Assembly (NCBI GenBank): GCA_021792595.1
Contig: JAJYUI010000003.1
Location: forward strand, 1 to 39,097
Length of the DNA: 39,097 nucleotides
Source: Thermoplasmata archaeon
GTDB taxonomy: Archaea > Thermoplasmatota > Thermoplasmata > Thermoplasmatales > Thermoplasmataceae
Reading direction: 5' to 3'
Position 1 is the stretch's first letter. The number at the start of each line of letters is the position of its first letter. This document shows, one piece after another, positions 7,897-16,673 of the stretch. The notes beneath the pieces were generated by a model that was not told the DNA's origin, did no database searches, and saw nothing but the letters and a program-made list of their open reading frames with translations. The position numbers and the translations under genes were made by a program.

Positions 7897-10290
7897 TCAA
7901 TTAGCTGCCTTTATCTGTTCGTAAGTCCTTGCGTTGATCTCAAGGAGTTCCAATCCCTTGGCGAGTCCCATTGATACCTTAGGGTTCTTCAGGGAATCCG
8001 AAAGCTTGAGCGCGTCGTTCCTCCTCGTGGCCCCAAGCGTTGAGATGGAGAGTTCGACAAGTCTAGATCCCTGGATTCCTCCCACAAATATCTCGCTGAC
8101 CCGCGATACAATTCCCGGAATTCTCTTGAAGAGCTCGTCCCGGTTGTATGGGTTTGCTATTGCCTGTACGTAGTAGTATGTAGCGATGTCCTGCTTCTTG
8201 ATCTTTCCTTCTTCTATGTGTTTCGCGACATTGTCCATCGCATCTGGCATGTCTATCCAGCCCAGCGCACTGATGATCTTTGTTCTATCCTCGTCGTTGT
8301 CCAGCGATTCCAAAACCTGCATCATCCTTTCCATGTTCTTTTCACTCCTTGCATATGCAAGCGCAATGGAAAGCCTCAGATCCGGGTTAACAGATTCAAA
8401 TCTCTCAAATTCCACCGCAATCGTTCTTGCAAATTCCATGTCGAGAGTAGCAAGCCTCGACATGATCTTCCCTTCAAGATCCCTGTATTTCCCATCTGTT
8501 TCAGCAAGTTTCTTTATATTTGGGAGTGCAGTCTTGAGGTAGCTCACTGCGAAATCCCTGATCTCGCTGATATCAGGATACAGGACTGAAAGGTGGAAAA
8601 GTTGATCTGCGGCTATAAGGTAAGGCATCTTGTATTGTGAGCCTTGAGTTGCGTTTACCACTGAGAGATAGGTTTTCAAATTTACCCTTCCGCTCTGGAG
8701 AAATGCGTAGAAGTCAGAAACAATCCCCCACTGCTCGAATTCCGACATACCCCTGACCCTGGATAGCGTGATCTCCATTGGTTCATCGTAGAATATCCTG
8801 TAGAATCCCTTCCTCTCAGGATTGATTACGAAATCGCCATTGGCCTCAATGGAAGTTTCCCTGCCTTCGAAGAGGTGATACTTTGATTCGTCGCCAACCC
8901 TAATCTCCACGGGAATTGGCCACGGCATTTCCTCTGATTTCCCTCCAAGAAGGAACCTTTCCTGGATCAGTTTCAGGGAATTCCCCTCTCTCCTGACTGT
9001 CACAACGGGATACCCTTCTCTCTTTATCCAGGCGCTCATTATTCTTCCCACCTCCAGTCCTGATGCTTTCTCCACTTCCTCCCAAAGATCCCTGCCTTCA
9101 GCGTTGCCATATTTGTGCTTTGCCAGATAGCTCCTTATACCATTTCTGAAATTATCAGCCCCCACATATGCCTCAAACATCCTCAGAATGGAAGATCCTT
9201 TTCCATAACTGATTTCATCAAAAATCTGGGAGATAGTGTCAGGGTCTGTCACGTCGACGTCTATGGGATGCGAGCTTTGAAGAGAGTCTCCAAGGAGTGC
9301 AGGACCTTGCCTGAGCTCGAAATAGTACTCGAACGGGTTCCACTCGGGAAAGTAGTGGTCTGTTGCCTTAACACCCATAAAAGTGGCAAAACTTTCGTTC
9401 AGCCATAGGTCATTCCACCATTTCATTGTAACTAGATCGCCAAACCACTGATGCGTTATCTCGTGTGCGATTATCTCGGCAGTTCTCTCCGTGAGCCTGA
9501 AACTGGTGTTCTTGTTTGTGAGCACATACATTTCCCTGAATGTTATGGCCCCCCAGTTTTCCATTGCTCCCGCAGCAAATTGTGGCACTGCAATCAGGTC
9601 CATCTTGGGGAGTGCGTAGTCAATACCAAAGTACTCATTGAAGTATGCAACACATTTCTTGGCAACATCGACGGGATATGATGACGTGGGAGGGACTGTA
9701 CTGAGCGATACCAGAGAATAACTCACCCGGCCGTCCGTTCCATCTAGCCTGGAGAATTTCCCTATCCCAATGTAGAGCAGGTAAGTTGACATCACAGGGG
9801 TCCTGCCGAAAATCACCTTCTTCCTTCCCCCATCAATCTTCTCTTCCTTTTCTGGAAGCATGTTTGAAATTGCCTCCAGATCCGCAGGTATGTTGATTTC
9901 CAGCGTAAACTCAGCCTTTGCGTCAGGTTTGTCAATGCATGGAAAAGTACGTCTTGCACCTGTAGACTCAAACTGTGTGGTGAGCATTTCGTCGCCGAGC
10001 GTGTTTCTGGCGAGGTAGAATCCTCTGAGGGTGTTCGAGATCTCCGCGCTGAACTCAATCTCAATTGACTTCTTTCCAGCGATCTTGTCTTCCACCCTGA
10101 GTGACCCGGCCTCTTTGTTCAGGTTGAATCCTGTTTCCTCTCCATTAACCTTCACGGAGTGAATGTCAAGATTTACGCTATCCAGTTCAACCCCGTCGCT
10201 ATCTGACTCAAGAATTACCTTTTCAGAACCCCTGTACTTCTTTCCCGCAAAATCTATATCAAGAGATATAAAATAACTGAGAACTTTCAT
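7897..10290 (-). CDS. M1-family zinc aminopeptidase, tricorn interacting factor F2/F3 type
   Basis: GAMENWGAITFRE and HEITHQWFGDLVTMKWWNDLWLNESFATFM motifs; strong resemblance throughout to Thermoplasma F2/F3. The track start is 10368; ATG 10290 (MKVLSYFISLDIDF) preceded by a TATATATC element is preferred. Confidence 0.93.
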   Translation of the reverse strand: MKVLSYFISLDIDFAGKKYRGSEKVILESDSDGVELDSVNLDIHSVKVNGEETGFNLNKEAGSLRVEDKIAGKKSIEIEFSAEISNTLRGFYLARNTLGDEMLTTQFESTGARRTFPCIDKPDAKAEFTLEINIPADLEAISNMLPEKEEKIDGGRKKVIFGRTPVMSTYLLYIGIGKFSRLDGTDGRVSYSLVSLSTVPPTSSYPVDVAKKCVAYFNEYFGIDYALPKMDLIAVPQFAAGAMENWGAITFREMYVLTNKNTSFRLTERTAEIIAHEITHQWFGDLVTMKWWNDLWLNESFATFMGVKATDHYFPEWNPFEYYFELRQGPALLGDSLQSSHPIDVDVTDPDTISQIFDEISYGKGSSILRMFEAYVGADNFRNGIRSYLAKHKYGNAEGRDLWEEVEKASGLEVGRIMSAWIKREGYPVVTVRREGNSLKLIQERFLLGGKSEEMPWPIPVEIRVGDESKYHLFEGRETSIEANGDFVINPERKGFYRIFYDEPMEITLSRVRGMSEFEQWGIVSDFYAFLQSGRVNLKTYLSVVNATQGSQYKMPYLIAADQLFHLSVLYPDISEIRDFAVSYLKTALPNIKKLAETDGKYRDLEGKIMSRLATLDMEFARTIAVEFERFESVNPDLRLSIALAYARSEKNMERMMQVLESLDNDEDRTKIISALGWIDMPDAMDNVAKHIEEGKIKKQDIATYYYVQAIANPYNRDELFKRIPGIVSRVSEIFVGGIQGSRLVELSISTLGATRRNDALKLSDSLKNPKVSMGLAKGLELLEINARTYEQIKAAN

Positions 10291-10484
10291 GTTGTCGATT
10301 TTCAGAATATTCCGCGGATATATAGCGATGTGGTAGCATTGTTTCATGGCAATAACTTGATACCCCATAATCCTGGTATCCAGGGATTCCCGAAGCGTTT
10401 TCCGTGAAAGCTGGCTTCAGCAATAACCTAATATGTGAGGTGTCCAATTATTGAGCCCGCCTGAAATCAAGAAGTTGATGACCT

Positions 10485-10898
10485 ATGGCAGATAAAATGT
10501 CTCTGTTACTGGTGTCTGGAACTGCTGACAAGCTCATGGCAGGAAGCATAATCGCTAGCGGTGGAGTTGCGAATGGCATGGATATTGACATCTTTGTCAG
10601 TTTCTGGGGGCTGATGGAAATGAAGAAAGATGCCCCTCCAAATATGAAGTTGAGCTTTGAGGGCAAGGACATGGCTGACCAGATCTTTGCAGTAATGAAG
10701 GAGAAGAAGGTACCGGGATGGAAGGAAATGCTGAGACAGGCCAAGGATGTCGGGAACATCAAGGTCTACGCTTGTGCAATGTTTGCCGATCTCATGGGGC
10801 TAAAGAAGGAAGACCTCGATCCCATGGTGGACAGCATAATTGGAGTGTCAGAATTTGTTGACATGGCAAAAGATTCTAAGGTGACCCTGTTTATATGA
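10485..10898 (+). CDS. DsrE-family sulfur carrier/transferase-like protein (DsrE2/DsrE3-like)
   Basis: [25 protein letters not shown] and [36 protein letters not shown] resemble DsrE2/DsrE3; a single Cys in YACAMF; adjacent to tusA. Confidence 0.8.
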   Translation: MADKMSLLLVSGTADKLMAGSIIASGGVANGMDIDIFVSFWGLMEMKKDAPPNMKLSFEGKDMADQIFAVMKEKKVPGWKEMLRQAKDVGNIKVYACAMFADLMGLKKEDLDPMVDSIIGVSEFVDMAKDSKVTLFI

Positions 10899-10908
10899 GG
10901 TGAAAGAA

Positions 10909-11151
10909 ATGGCTGAAGAAATAAAAGCGGACAAGGTAGTAGATGCAAGGGGCAGTTTCTGCCCCGGACCACTTATGGAACTGATAAAGGCGTACAAGGA
11001 AGCGAAGGCTGGCGATGTGATAAGCGTCTATTCCACAGACAACGGAACCAAGACGGATGCGCCTGCCTGGATCAAGAAGTCTGGGAACGAGTTGATTAAG
11101 ATAATCGATCGAAACGGATACGTAGAGATCGTGATGAAAAAGGTAAGGTAG
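10909..11151 (+). CDS. TusA-family sulfurtransferase/sulfur carrier
   Basis: [53 protein letters not shown] with CPxP motif. The track start GTG 10900 lies within the SD-like GAGGTGA; ATG 10909 preferred. Confidence 0.93.
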   Translation: MAEEIKADKVVDARGSFCPGPLMELIKAYKEAKAGDVISVYSTDNGTKTDAPAWIKKSGNELIKIIDRNGYVEIVMKKVR

Positions 11152-11159
11152 TGTGAGTT

Positions 11160-12302
11160 TTGCTAGCTGCTAAAAAGGTCGTGATACTTGGTGACGGCGC
11201 AGCTGGAACCATAATGGCAAACAAGCTGCGCATGCTTACGCACTCCAGCGAAACCAGGATCGTAGTCATAGGAAATTCCAAGAAACACTATTTCAAGCCT
11301 GATGGCGTGCATATCCCCTTCAAACTGAAGAGGTACCAGAACAGCGTGAAACCCACGAGGTTCCTGTTCAACTATGGCGTTGAGTACATATTCGACGAGG
11401 CAACGGGAATTGATGTTTCCCAGAGAACCGTTCGGCTCAAATCTGGCAACAGCACATCCTACGATTATCTCATAATTGCAACTGGGGACAGGTTCGATTA
11501 CAATGAAATTCCAGGTTACATAGGTGAGGCGAGACACTTCTACGACCTTCAGCATTCGTTGGAACTCGCTAACATTCTGGATTCCTTCAATGGAGGGAAG
11601 ATCGTCATTGGTCCGTCCAGTATACCGTACCAGTGCCCTCCGGCCCCTTACGAGTTCACTTTCCTGCTTGACAAGTACCTCAGGGACAGGGGGATAAGGG
11701 ATAAAACGGAAATCCACTATACATTCCCCCTCAACAGGGTCTTCACCATGGAGAATGTCGCAAACTTTGTCAACAGGCTGTTTGACGAGAGAGGAATCAT
11801 TACGCACACCCTCTTCAACGTTGAGTCGATCAATGGCCTCAATAAGACTGTCACTTCAATCGAGGGAGAGGACGTGAAGTATGACCTGCTCATCATGGTG
11901 CCACCTCACAAGGGGCAGAAGATGATCACAGATTCTGAGCTCGCTGGCCCAAGCGGATACATAGACGTTGACAGGCATAAGTTGAGCTACAAGGATTACG
12001 ACGATGTGTTTGCAATCGGTGACGCGACCAACCTTCCGATATCAAAGGCTGGAGCAACCGCTCATTTTGAGTCGGAGTATCTTGCAAACCGAATAGCTCA
12101 CGAGATTTCTGGAAACGTGTACGACGAGACTTACAACGGAGAAGTGGCGTGCACGACGATCACGGGTGCAGGGAAGGCAATGACCCTGTACTTCTCGTAT
12201 GACAGACCCCCAAGGGCCGAGTTCCAGAGCAAGATGGATTACCTGTTGAAGTGGACCTCTGCAGACACCTATTTTTCAGGGATGCTCAGGGGGATAATGT
12301 GA
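11160..12302 (+). CDS. FAD-dependent oxidoreductase of the sulfide:quinone oxidoreductase (SQR) superfamily
   Basis: VVILGDGAAGTIMANKL Rossmann motif, DYLIIATGDRFDYNEIPG, YQCPPAPYEFTFLLD, DVFAIGDATNLPISKAGATAHFESEYLANRI; TTG start. Confidence 0.85.
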   Translation: MLAAKKVVILGDGAAGTIMANKLRMLTHSSETRIVVIGNSKKHYFKPDGVHIPFKLKRYQNSVKPTRFLFNYGVEYIFDEATGIDVSQRTVRLKSGNSTSYDYLIIATGDRFDYNEIPGYIGEARHFYDLQHSLELANILDSFNGGKIVIGPSSIPYQCPPAPYEFTFLLDKYLRDRGIRDKTEIHYTFPLNRVFTMENVANFVNRLFDERGIITHTLFNVESINGLNKTVTSIEGEDVKYDLLIMVPPHKGQKMITDSELAGPSGYIDVDRHKLSYKDYDDVFAIGDATNLPISKAGATAHFESEYLANRIAHEISGNVYDETYNGEVACTTITGAGKAMTLYFSYDRPPRAEFQSKMDYLLKWTSADTYFSGMLRGIM

Positions 12303-12312
12303 GGTGAAAGAA

Positions 12313-12798
12313 ATGAATGACGATTCTGTGGAAATCATGAAAGAGGAGAATATTGACGAGATGGCAAGGATGCTTGGAGAACTTGAGGAAAACGCGGACA
12401 TATTCAAGTCGTTGCTCGACATCCTAAAGAGGCTCAAGAAAGCAGGTGTCGTGGGGTTCCTTGACAACCTGTCAAAGGACTTTATGCCCACTGATGTGGA
12501 ATTTCTTGGAAAATTTTTCACTTCAAGGGAGTTCAGTACCGCCACGATAAAGGCGGGCAACACGATGATAGCCATGCTTTACACCCTCTTGAGTGAACAG
12601 AATTCTGACCTTGTCAAGTTGCTCCTTTACAACGCGGAGGGTTTCTCTGAAGCGATCATTGACGGTGCCAAGAATCCAAGGAAGATGTCCCTGCTTTCCC
12701 TTTATTCAATGATCAAAGACCCTGATGTGGCCTCCGGGATGACTGCCCTTCTCAACGCATTGAAGGTGCTTGGGAAGGTAATAAACGAGAAGATGTGA
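12313..12798 (+). CDS. DUF1641-family protein
   Basis: C-terminal LLSLYSMIKDPDVASGMTALLNALKVLGK pattern of DUF1641; directly downstream of an SQR-like gene. ATG 12313 preferred over GTG 12304 in the SD. Confidence 0.7.
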   Translation: MNDDSVEIMKEENIDEMARMLGELEENADIFKSLLDILKRLKKAGVVGFLDNLSKDFMPTDVEFLGKFFTSREFSTATIKAGNTMIAMLYTLLSEQNSDLVKLLLYNAEGFSEAIIDGAKNPRKMSLLSLYSMIKDPDVASGMTALLNALKVLGKVINEKM

Positions 12799-12840
12799 TC
12801 GTTATTTATGCAGACCTAACTCCTTTTGTCCTTCCCGCAA

Positions 12841-12850
12841 CGTATTTATC
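12841..12850 (+). promoter_or_regulatory. TATA-like element for the membrane FeS oxidoreductase gene
   Basis: CGTATTTATC followed by 27 nt and then ATG at 12878. Confidence 0.5.
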
Positions 12851-12877
12851 CTGTGTTAAAAATCAAGGGAAGGTCTC

Positions 12878-14905
12878 ATGATATATCTCTTCTCACTAAT
12901 TCTGATTATAGGCATCGTTGCTTCAGTGATTCTATTCTTCTACTCACTTTATGAATATGCCTGGAACATGCTTAAGATCCCGTTGAAGAAGCCAAGAATG
13001 AAACTGCAGGTCCTCAGAAGGGTCTACACAGTCATAAAGAATGTACTGTTCCAGCGCAAATTGTTCAAGGACCCCAGCGGAGGTGTAATGCATGCCCTCA
13101 TGTTCTGGGGTTTTGTTGCATTCGGGGCATATTCTCTTGACTTTCTCGCAACGGGCGCTGACCCGTCGTTCAGGTTCTTCCTTTCGGGTATTGTGGAAGA
13201 GGCTGCATTCTTCACAGTGGATCTTTTCGCGGTTATTGTGCTAGTGGATGTGTTTTACTCCATCCTCAGGAGATGGGTCATCAAGGTCCCGAGGTACCAG
13301 GGATATAACGGGTTTGAGGCATGGTTCATCCTGCTGCTTATTGGTACCCTGATGGTATCATACTACATTCTCGGCATCCTCAGGCTGCAGGGTTATACCG
13401 CTGGAATTCCTGGATCAATAATGGGAGGATTGCCTGCTTCTGCTACCCCTGTGACAGCGTTTCTCTCTTCGATTTTTGTTGTTCCCGCAAGCTATGCCCT
13501 GGGTATTTACTGGTCTGTGTGGTCAATACATGCACTGGACTTCCTGGTGTTTCTTGTTTACATACCAAGGTCAAAACATCTCCACCTCGTAGCTGCCCCG
13601 CTGAATGTATTACTCTATGATTACAAACCCAGGGGAGAGCTTACGGTGGTTGATTTCGAGAAGGAGACTAGATTCGGGGCCACGGATGTCCGAGACTTTA
13701 CGTGGAAGGACTATCTTGACTTTTACTCATGCACGGAATGCGGCAGGTGTACTTTTAACTGCCCCGCGTTTCTCACCGGGAAGACGCTTTCACCAAGGGA
13801 CATCATATGGGATCTGAGAGAAACACTCATAGCCCAGGGAAGAAATTTGAGGAGGAGCGGTGAAAATCCATCAGAGTCTCAGCAACTCACGAGCGTGATT
13901 GGTGACCCGATACAGGAGGAGGATCTATGGTCATGTACCACCTGTGGCGCTTGCGTTGAGCAATGCCCCGTAATGATTGACCATGTCGACAAGATAGTTG
14001 ACATGAGGAGATCACTTGTCCTTAACCAGGGAAAGGCGCCGAAGGAAGCCCTGGACTTGTTCCGGAACATTGAGTCATACTCAAGCCCCTGGGCATACGA
14101 CCCGTCCACAAGGGGAGACTGGGCCAACGGGCTTGATGTTGTTGACCTGTCAAAGACGCCCGATGCCCCGTTCGACTACCTCTACTGGGTGGGGTGCGTG
14201 GGGAGTTATGACCCCAGGAACCAGGAAATCTCAAAGGCTGTTGTGAAAGTACTTAAGAGCGCCGGAGTAAAGTTTGCAATTCTGGGATCTGAAGAAAAGT
14301 GCACTGGAGACCCCGCCCGAAGAGCTGGCAACGAATACCTGGCGCAGACCATGATACAGCAGAACATGTCAACCCTCAATGGCAAGAATGTCAAGAAGGT
14401 AATCACGAACTGCCCCCACTGTTTCAACTCCTTCAAGAATGACTACAAGGCTTTTGGCCTGGAACTGGAAGTCCACCACCACACCGAATTCATTGATAGC
14501 CTTGTGAAAGAGGGAAAAGTAAAGATCGCCTCGAATGATCAGGACAAGGATGAAAAATACACATTCCACGATTCATGCTATCTTGGAAGATACAACAACA
14601 TTTTCCAGCAACCAAGAGACGTAATCGGGAACTTCGCCGTAAACTACCAGGAACTTGAAATGGCCAAGACCAAGGGATTCTGTTGTGGTGCTGGCGGAGG
14701 GAGGCTTTTTATGGACGAGAAAGTTGGGCAGAAAGTATCCCACAAGAGGATAGAGATGGCGGAAAAGGTCAACGCAACCACCGTAGTCACCGCCTGCCCT
14801 TACTGCATGACCATGTTGGATGATGCACGAAAAGTCAAGAACCTTGAAGACAAGATGAAGATCAAGGACCTTGCAGAACTTGTTTCTGAGAGGCTTTCCA
14901 AGTAA
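12878..14905 (+). CDS. Membrane-bound FeS oxidoreductase with NarI-like N-terminus, 2x[4Fe-4S] and CCG domains (HdrD/EtfD-like)
   Basis: N-terminal multi-TM region; CTECGRCTFNCP and CTTCGACVEQCPV ferredoxin motifs; EEKCTGDPARRAGNEY; NCPHCFNSF; DSCYLGRYNNIF...GFCCGAGGGRLFMDE...ACPYCMTML. Confidence 0.88.
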   Translation: MIYLFSLILIIGIVASVILFFYSLYEYAWNMLKIPLKKPRMKLQVLRRVYTVIKNVLFQRKLFKDPSGGVMHALMFWGFVAFGAYSLDFLATGADPSFRFFLSGIVEEAAFFTVDLFAVIVLVDVFYSILRRWVIKVPRYQGYNGFEAWFILLLIGTLMVSYYILGILRLQGYTAGIPGSIMGGLPASATPVTAFLSSIFVVPASYALGIYWSVWSIHALDFLVFLVYIPRSKHLHLVAAPLNVLLYDYKPRGELTVVDFEKETRFGATDVRDFTWKDYLDFYSCTECGRCTFNCPAFLTGKTLSPRDIIWDLRETLIAQGRNLRRSGENPSESQQLTSVIGDPIQEEDLWSCTTCGACVEQCPVMIDHVDKIVDMRRSLVLNQGKAPKEALDLFRNIESYSSPWAYDPSTRGDWANGLDVVDLSKTPDAPFDYLYWVGCVGSYDPRNQEISKAVVKVLKSAGVKFAILGSEEKCTGDPARRAGNEYLAQTMIQQNMSTLNGKNVKKVITNCPHCFNSFKNDYKAFGLELEVHHHTEFIDSLVKEGKVKIASNDQDKDEKYTFHDSCYLGRYNNIFQQPRDVIGNFAVNYQELEMAKTKGFCCGAGGGRLFMDEKVGQKVSHKRIEMAEKVNATTVVTACPYCMTMLDDARKVKNLEDKMKIKDLAELVSERLSK

Positions 14906-14922
14906 GTTCCTAAAAGTACATG

Positions 14923-14949
14923 GAGAGGAAACGGACTTTGCCTCCTCTC
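14923..14949. terminator. Hairpin between convergent genes (possible bidirectional terminator)
   Basis: GAGAGGA(14923-14929) and TCCTCTC(14943-14949), perfect 7-bp stem with 13-nt loop, in the 56-bp spacer between convergent 3' ends. Confidence 0.45.
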
Positions 14950-14961
14950 TCTTGAATTTCC

Positions 14962-15861
14962 TTACTGTCCAGATTTTATGGCTTCAACCAGTTTTGGTAC
15001 TATCTGGAAAAGGTCCCCCACAATGCCGTAATCTGCCTCCTCAAAAATTGGGGCAGCCTTGTCCTTGTTTATTGCAACCACAGTCTTGGAACCGCGCATA
15101 CCGGCTATGTGCTGTATCTGCCCTGATATCCCCAGTGCTATGTACACCCTGGGCCTTACTTTCTTTCCTGATAGACCGACCTGCCTGTCCTCTGACAGCC
15201 AGTGGTAATCCAGGCAAATTGGCCTTGAACCAGCAAGCTCTCCCCTGACTGCTTCCACAAGGGGGTTCACCTTCTCGATATTCTCCTGCTTGCCTATCCC
15301 CCTTCCAATGCTTACAATGATTCCCGCTTTCTCCAGATCAACTGCGCCTGATGTCTTGTCCTCGGCGCCAATAAGGGTAATCCTGCTTGCAGGTGATTCT
15401 ATTTCTGTCACAGTCCCTTCTTTCGCAGATGATTTCGGTTCTGATATTCCAGGCATTACCGTCAGAATCTTTGCGGTCGAAGATTCCTCCAGAACAGTTT
15501 TTCCTCCGTAGAAAAATCTCCTGGTGATTATTCTTCCCCCCTCTGTTCTGAATCCTGTGATCTCGCTTGCCACCTCAAACCCAAGGTCTTCAGACAACAG
15601 AGCGGCTACATCCCTGCCAATTGCAGTCGATCCGATAAAAATGTAGTCGTAGTCATTTTTCTTCTGTAGTTCCAGAATAGAGGCTGCAATTGACTCTGGG
15701 AACTGCCTCCCCTTAAGAGCGTATATATTACCGGCACAGTACTTCGCCACCCGGTATGGGTCCTTTCCGCTAGTAACAGAATCAGTTTCCATGGTGCCGG
15801 AAAGGAATGAATTGATCTGTATGCCGAGATCGTCCACGTCAGAGAATACCATCGCCTTCAC
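14962..15861 (-). CDS. etfA: Electron transfer flavoprotein alpha subunit
   Basis: 299 aa; GIIVSIGRGIGKQENIEKVNPLVEAVRGELAGSRP, YIALGISGQIQHIAGMRGSKTVVAINKDKAAPIFEEADYGIVGD. Confidence 0.95.
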   Translation of the reverse strand: MKAMVFSDVDDLGIQINSFLSGTMETDSVTSGKDPYRVAKYCAGNIYALKGRQFPESIAASILELQKKNDYDYIFIGSTAIGRDVAALLSEDLGFEVASEITGFRTEGGRIITRRFFYGGKTVLEESSTAKILTVMPGISEPKSSAKEGTVTEIESPASRITLIGAEDKTSGAVDLEKAGIIVSIGRGIGKQENIEKVNPLVEAVRGELAGSRPICLDYHWLSEDRQVGLSGKKVRPRVYIALGISGQIQHIAGMRGSKTVVAINKDKAAPIFEEADYGIVGDLFQIVPKLVEAIKSGQ

Positions 15862-16604
15862 TTGATCGCCTCCCTGATTGCCTTCGACACTTCGGGAATT
15901 CCTTTTTCCGGATCCTCAAATACAAGTTTCTTCCTCTCACTCTTCGGTGCAAGATTTGAGATTACCTGCACCTCCGAACTGCCAGAGATGGAAGTAGCCT
16001 CCATGTTTATGGGTTTCTTTCCAGCTTGCAGTATCTGCATTACAGGAGGCAGCCTTGGTTCATTTATCTCCTGTGTTACAGATATAACGAGTGGAGTTGC
16101 AGCTTCTGCAGTCAGGTTTTCGCTCTCCGTAGCCATGACGACTCTCGCCTTTCCCTCCTCCACGTCCACCTTTATAGCGTTTGAAAGTAGAGGCTCGCCC
16201 AGTATCTTGGCGATCTTTCCTGCCAGGAGCCCGGTGTAGGATTCTGCAGACTGGTTTCCCATCATAACAATGTCGTGTGGGATGGTCTTGATCTTCTCTG
16301 CAAGAACTTTGGCTGTCCTGGTGGGATCGTTTCGTTCATATCCAGTAATAATCAGTCCCTCATCCACGCCCATCGCGTAAGCCTCTTTCAACGCCGAAGA
16401 AGCCTTTTCAGTACCGAAACAGAGCCCGTATACCTTTCCTCCTTTCTTCTCCTTGATCCTCACGGCTTCCTCTATGGCATTCTTGCTCAGTGTTTCAAGT
16501 CTAAGCGGCAGGTTCTGTACCAGTGGTGACCCGGTCGAAGGGTCCGCTTTCAACAAGTCTATGTCTATAATCTGCTTGAACAGCACTATTATGTTAACTG
16601 GCAT
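15858..16604 (-). CDS. etfB: Electron transfer flavoprotein beta subunit
   Basis: 248 aa; KNAIEEAVRIKEKKGGKVYGLCFG, GNQSAESYTGLLAGKIAKILGEPLLSN; ATGA overlap with etfA. Confidence 0.93.
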   Translation of the reverse strand: MPVNIIVLFKQIIDIDLLKADPSTGSPLVQNLPLRLETLSKNAIEEAVRIKEKKGGKVYGLCFGTEKASSALKEAYAMGVDEGLIITGYERNDPTRTAKVLAEKIKTIPHDIVMMGNQSAESYTGLLAGKIAKILGEPLLSNAIKVDVEEGKARVVMATESENLTAEAATPLVISVTQEINEPRLPPVMQILQAGKKPINMEATSISGSSEVQVISNLAPKSERKKLVFEDPEKGIPEVSKAIREAIK

Positions 16605-16673
16605 TTTGCTCTAACCCGGTATCCTGATTCGTGCAGTAGTTTTATTTTTTGTGCCAAAAACTTCAACCTTCGA

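Noticed and set aside
11163-11807. 214-aa minus-strand ORF
   Set aside because: Lies entirely antisense to the SQR-like flavoprotein gene; likely a codon-bias shadow ORF.
10485-14905. Full sHdr/DsrMKJOP sulfur oxidation system
   Set aside because: HdrA, HdrB, HdrC and lipoate-binding protein genes typical of sHdr are absent; the FeS protein looks more EtfD-like.
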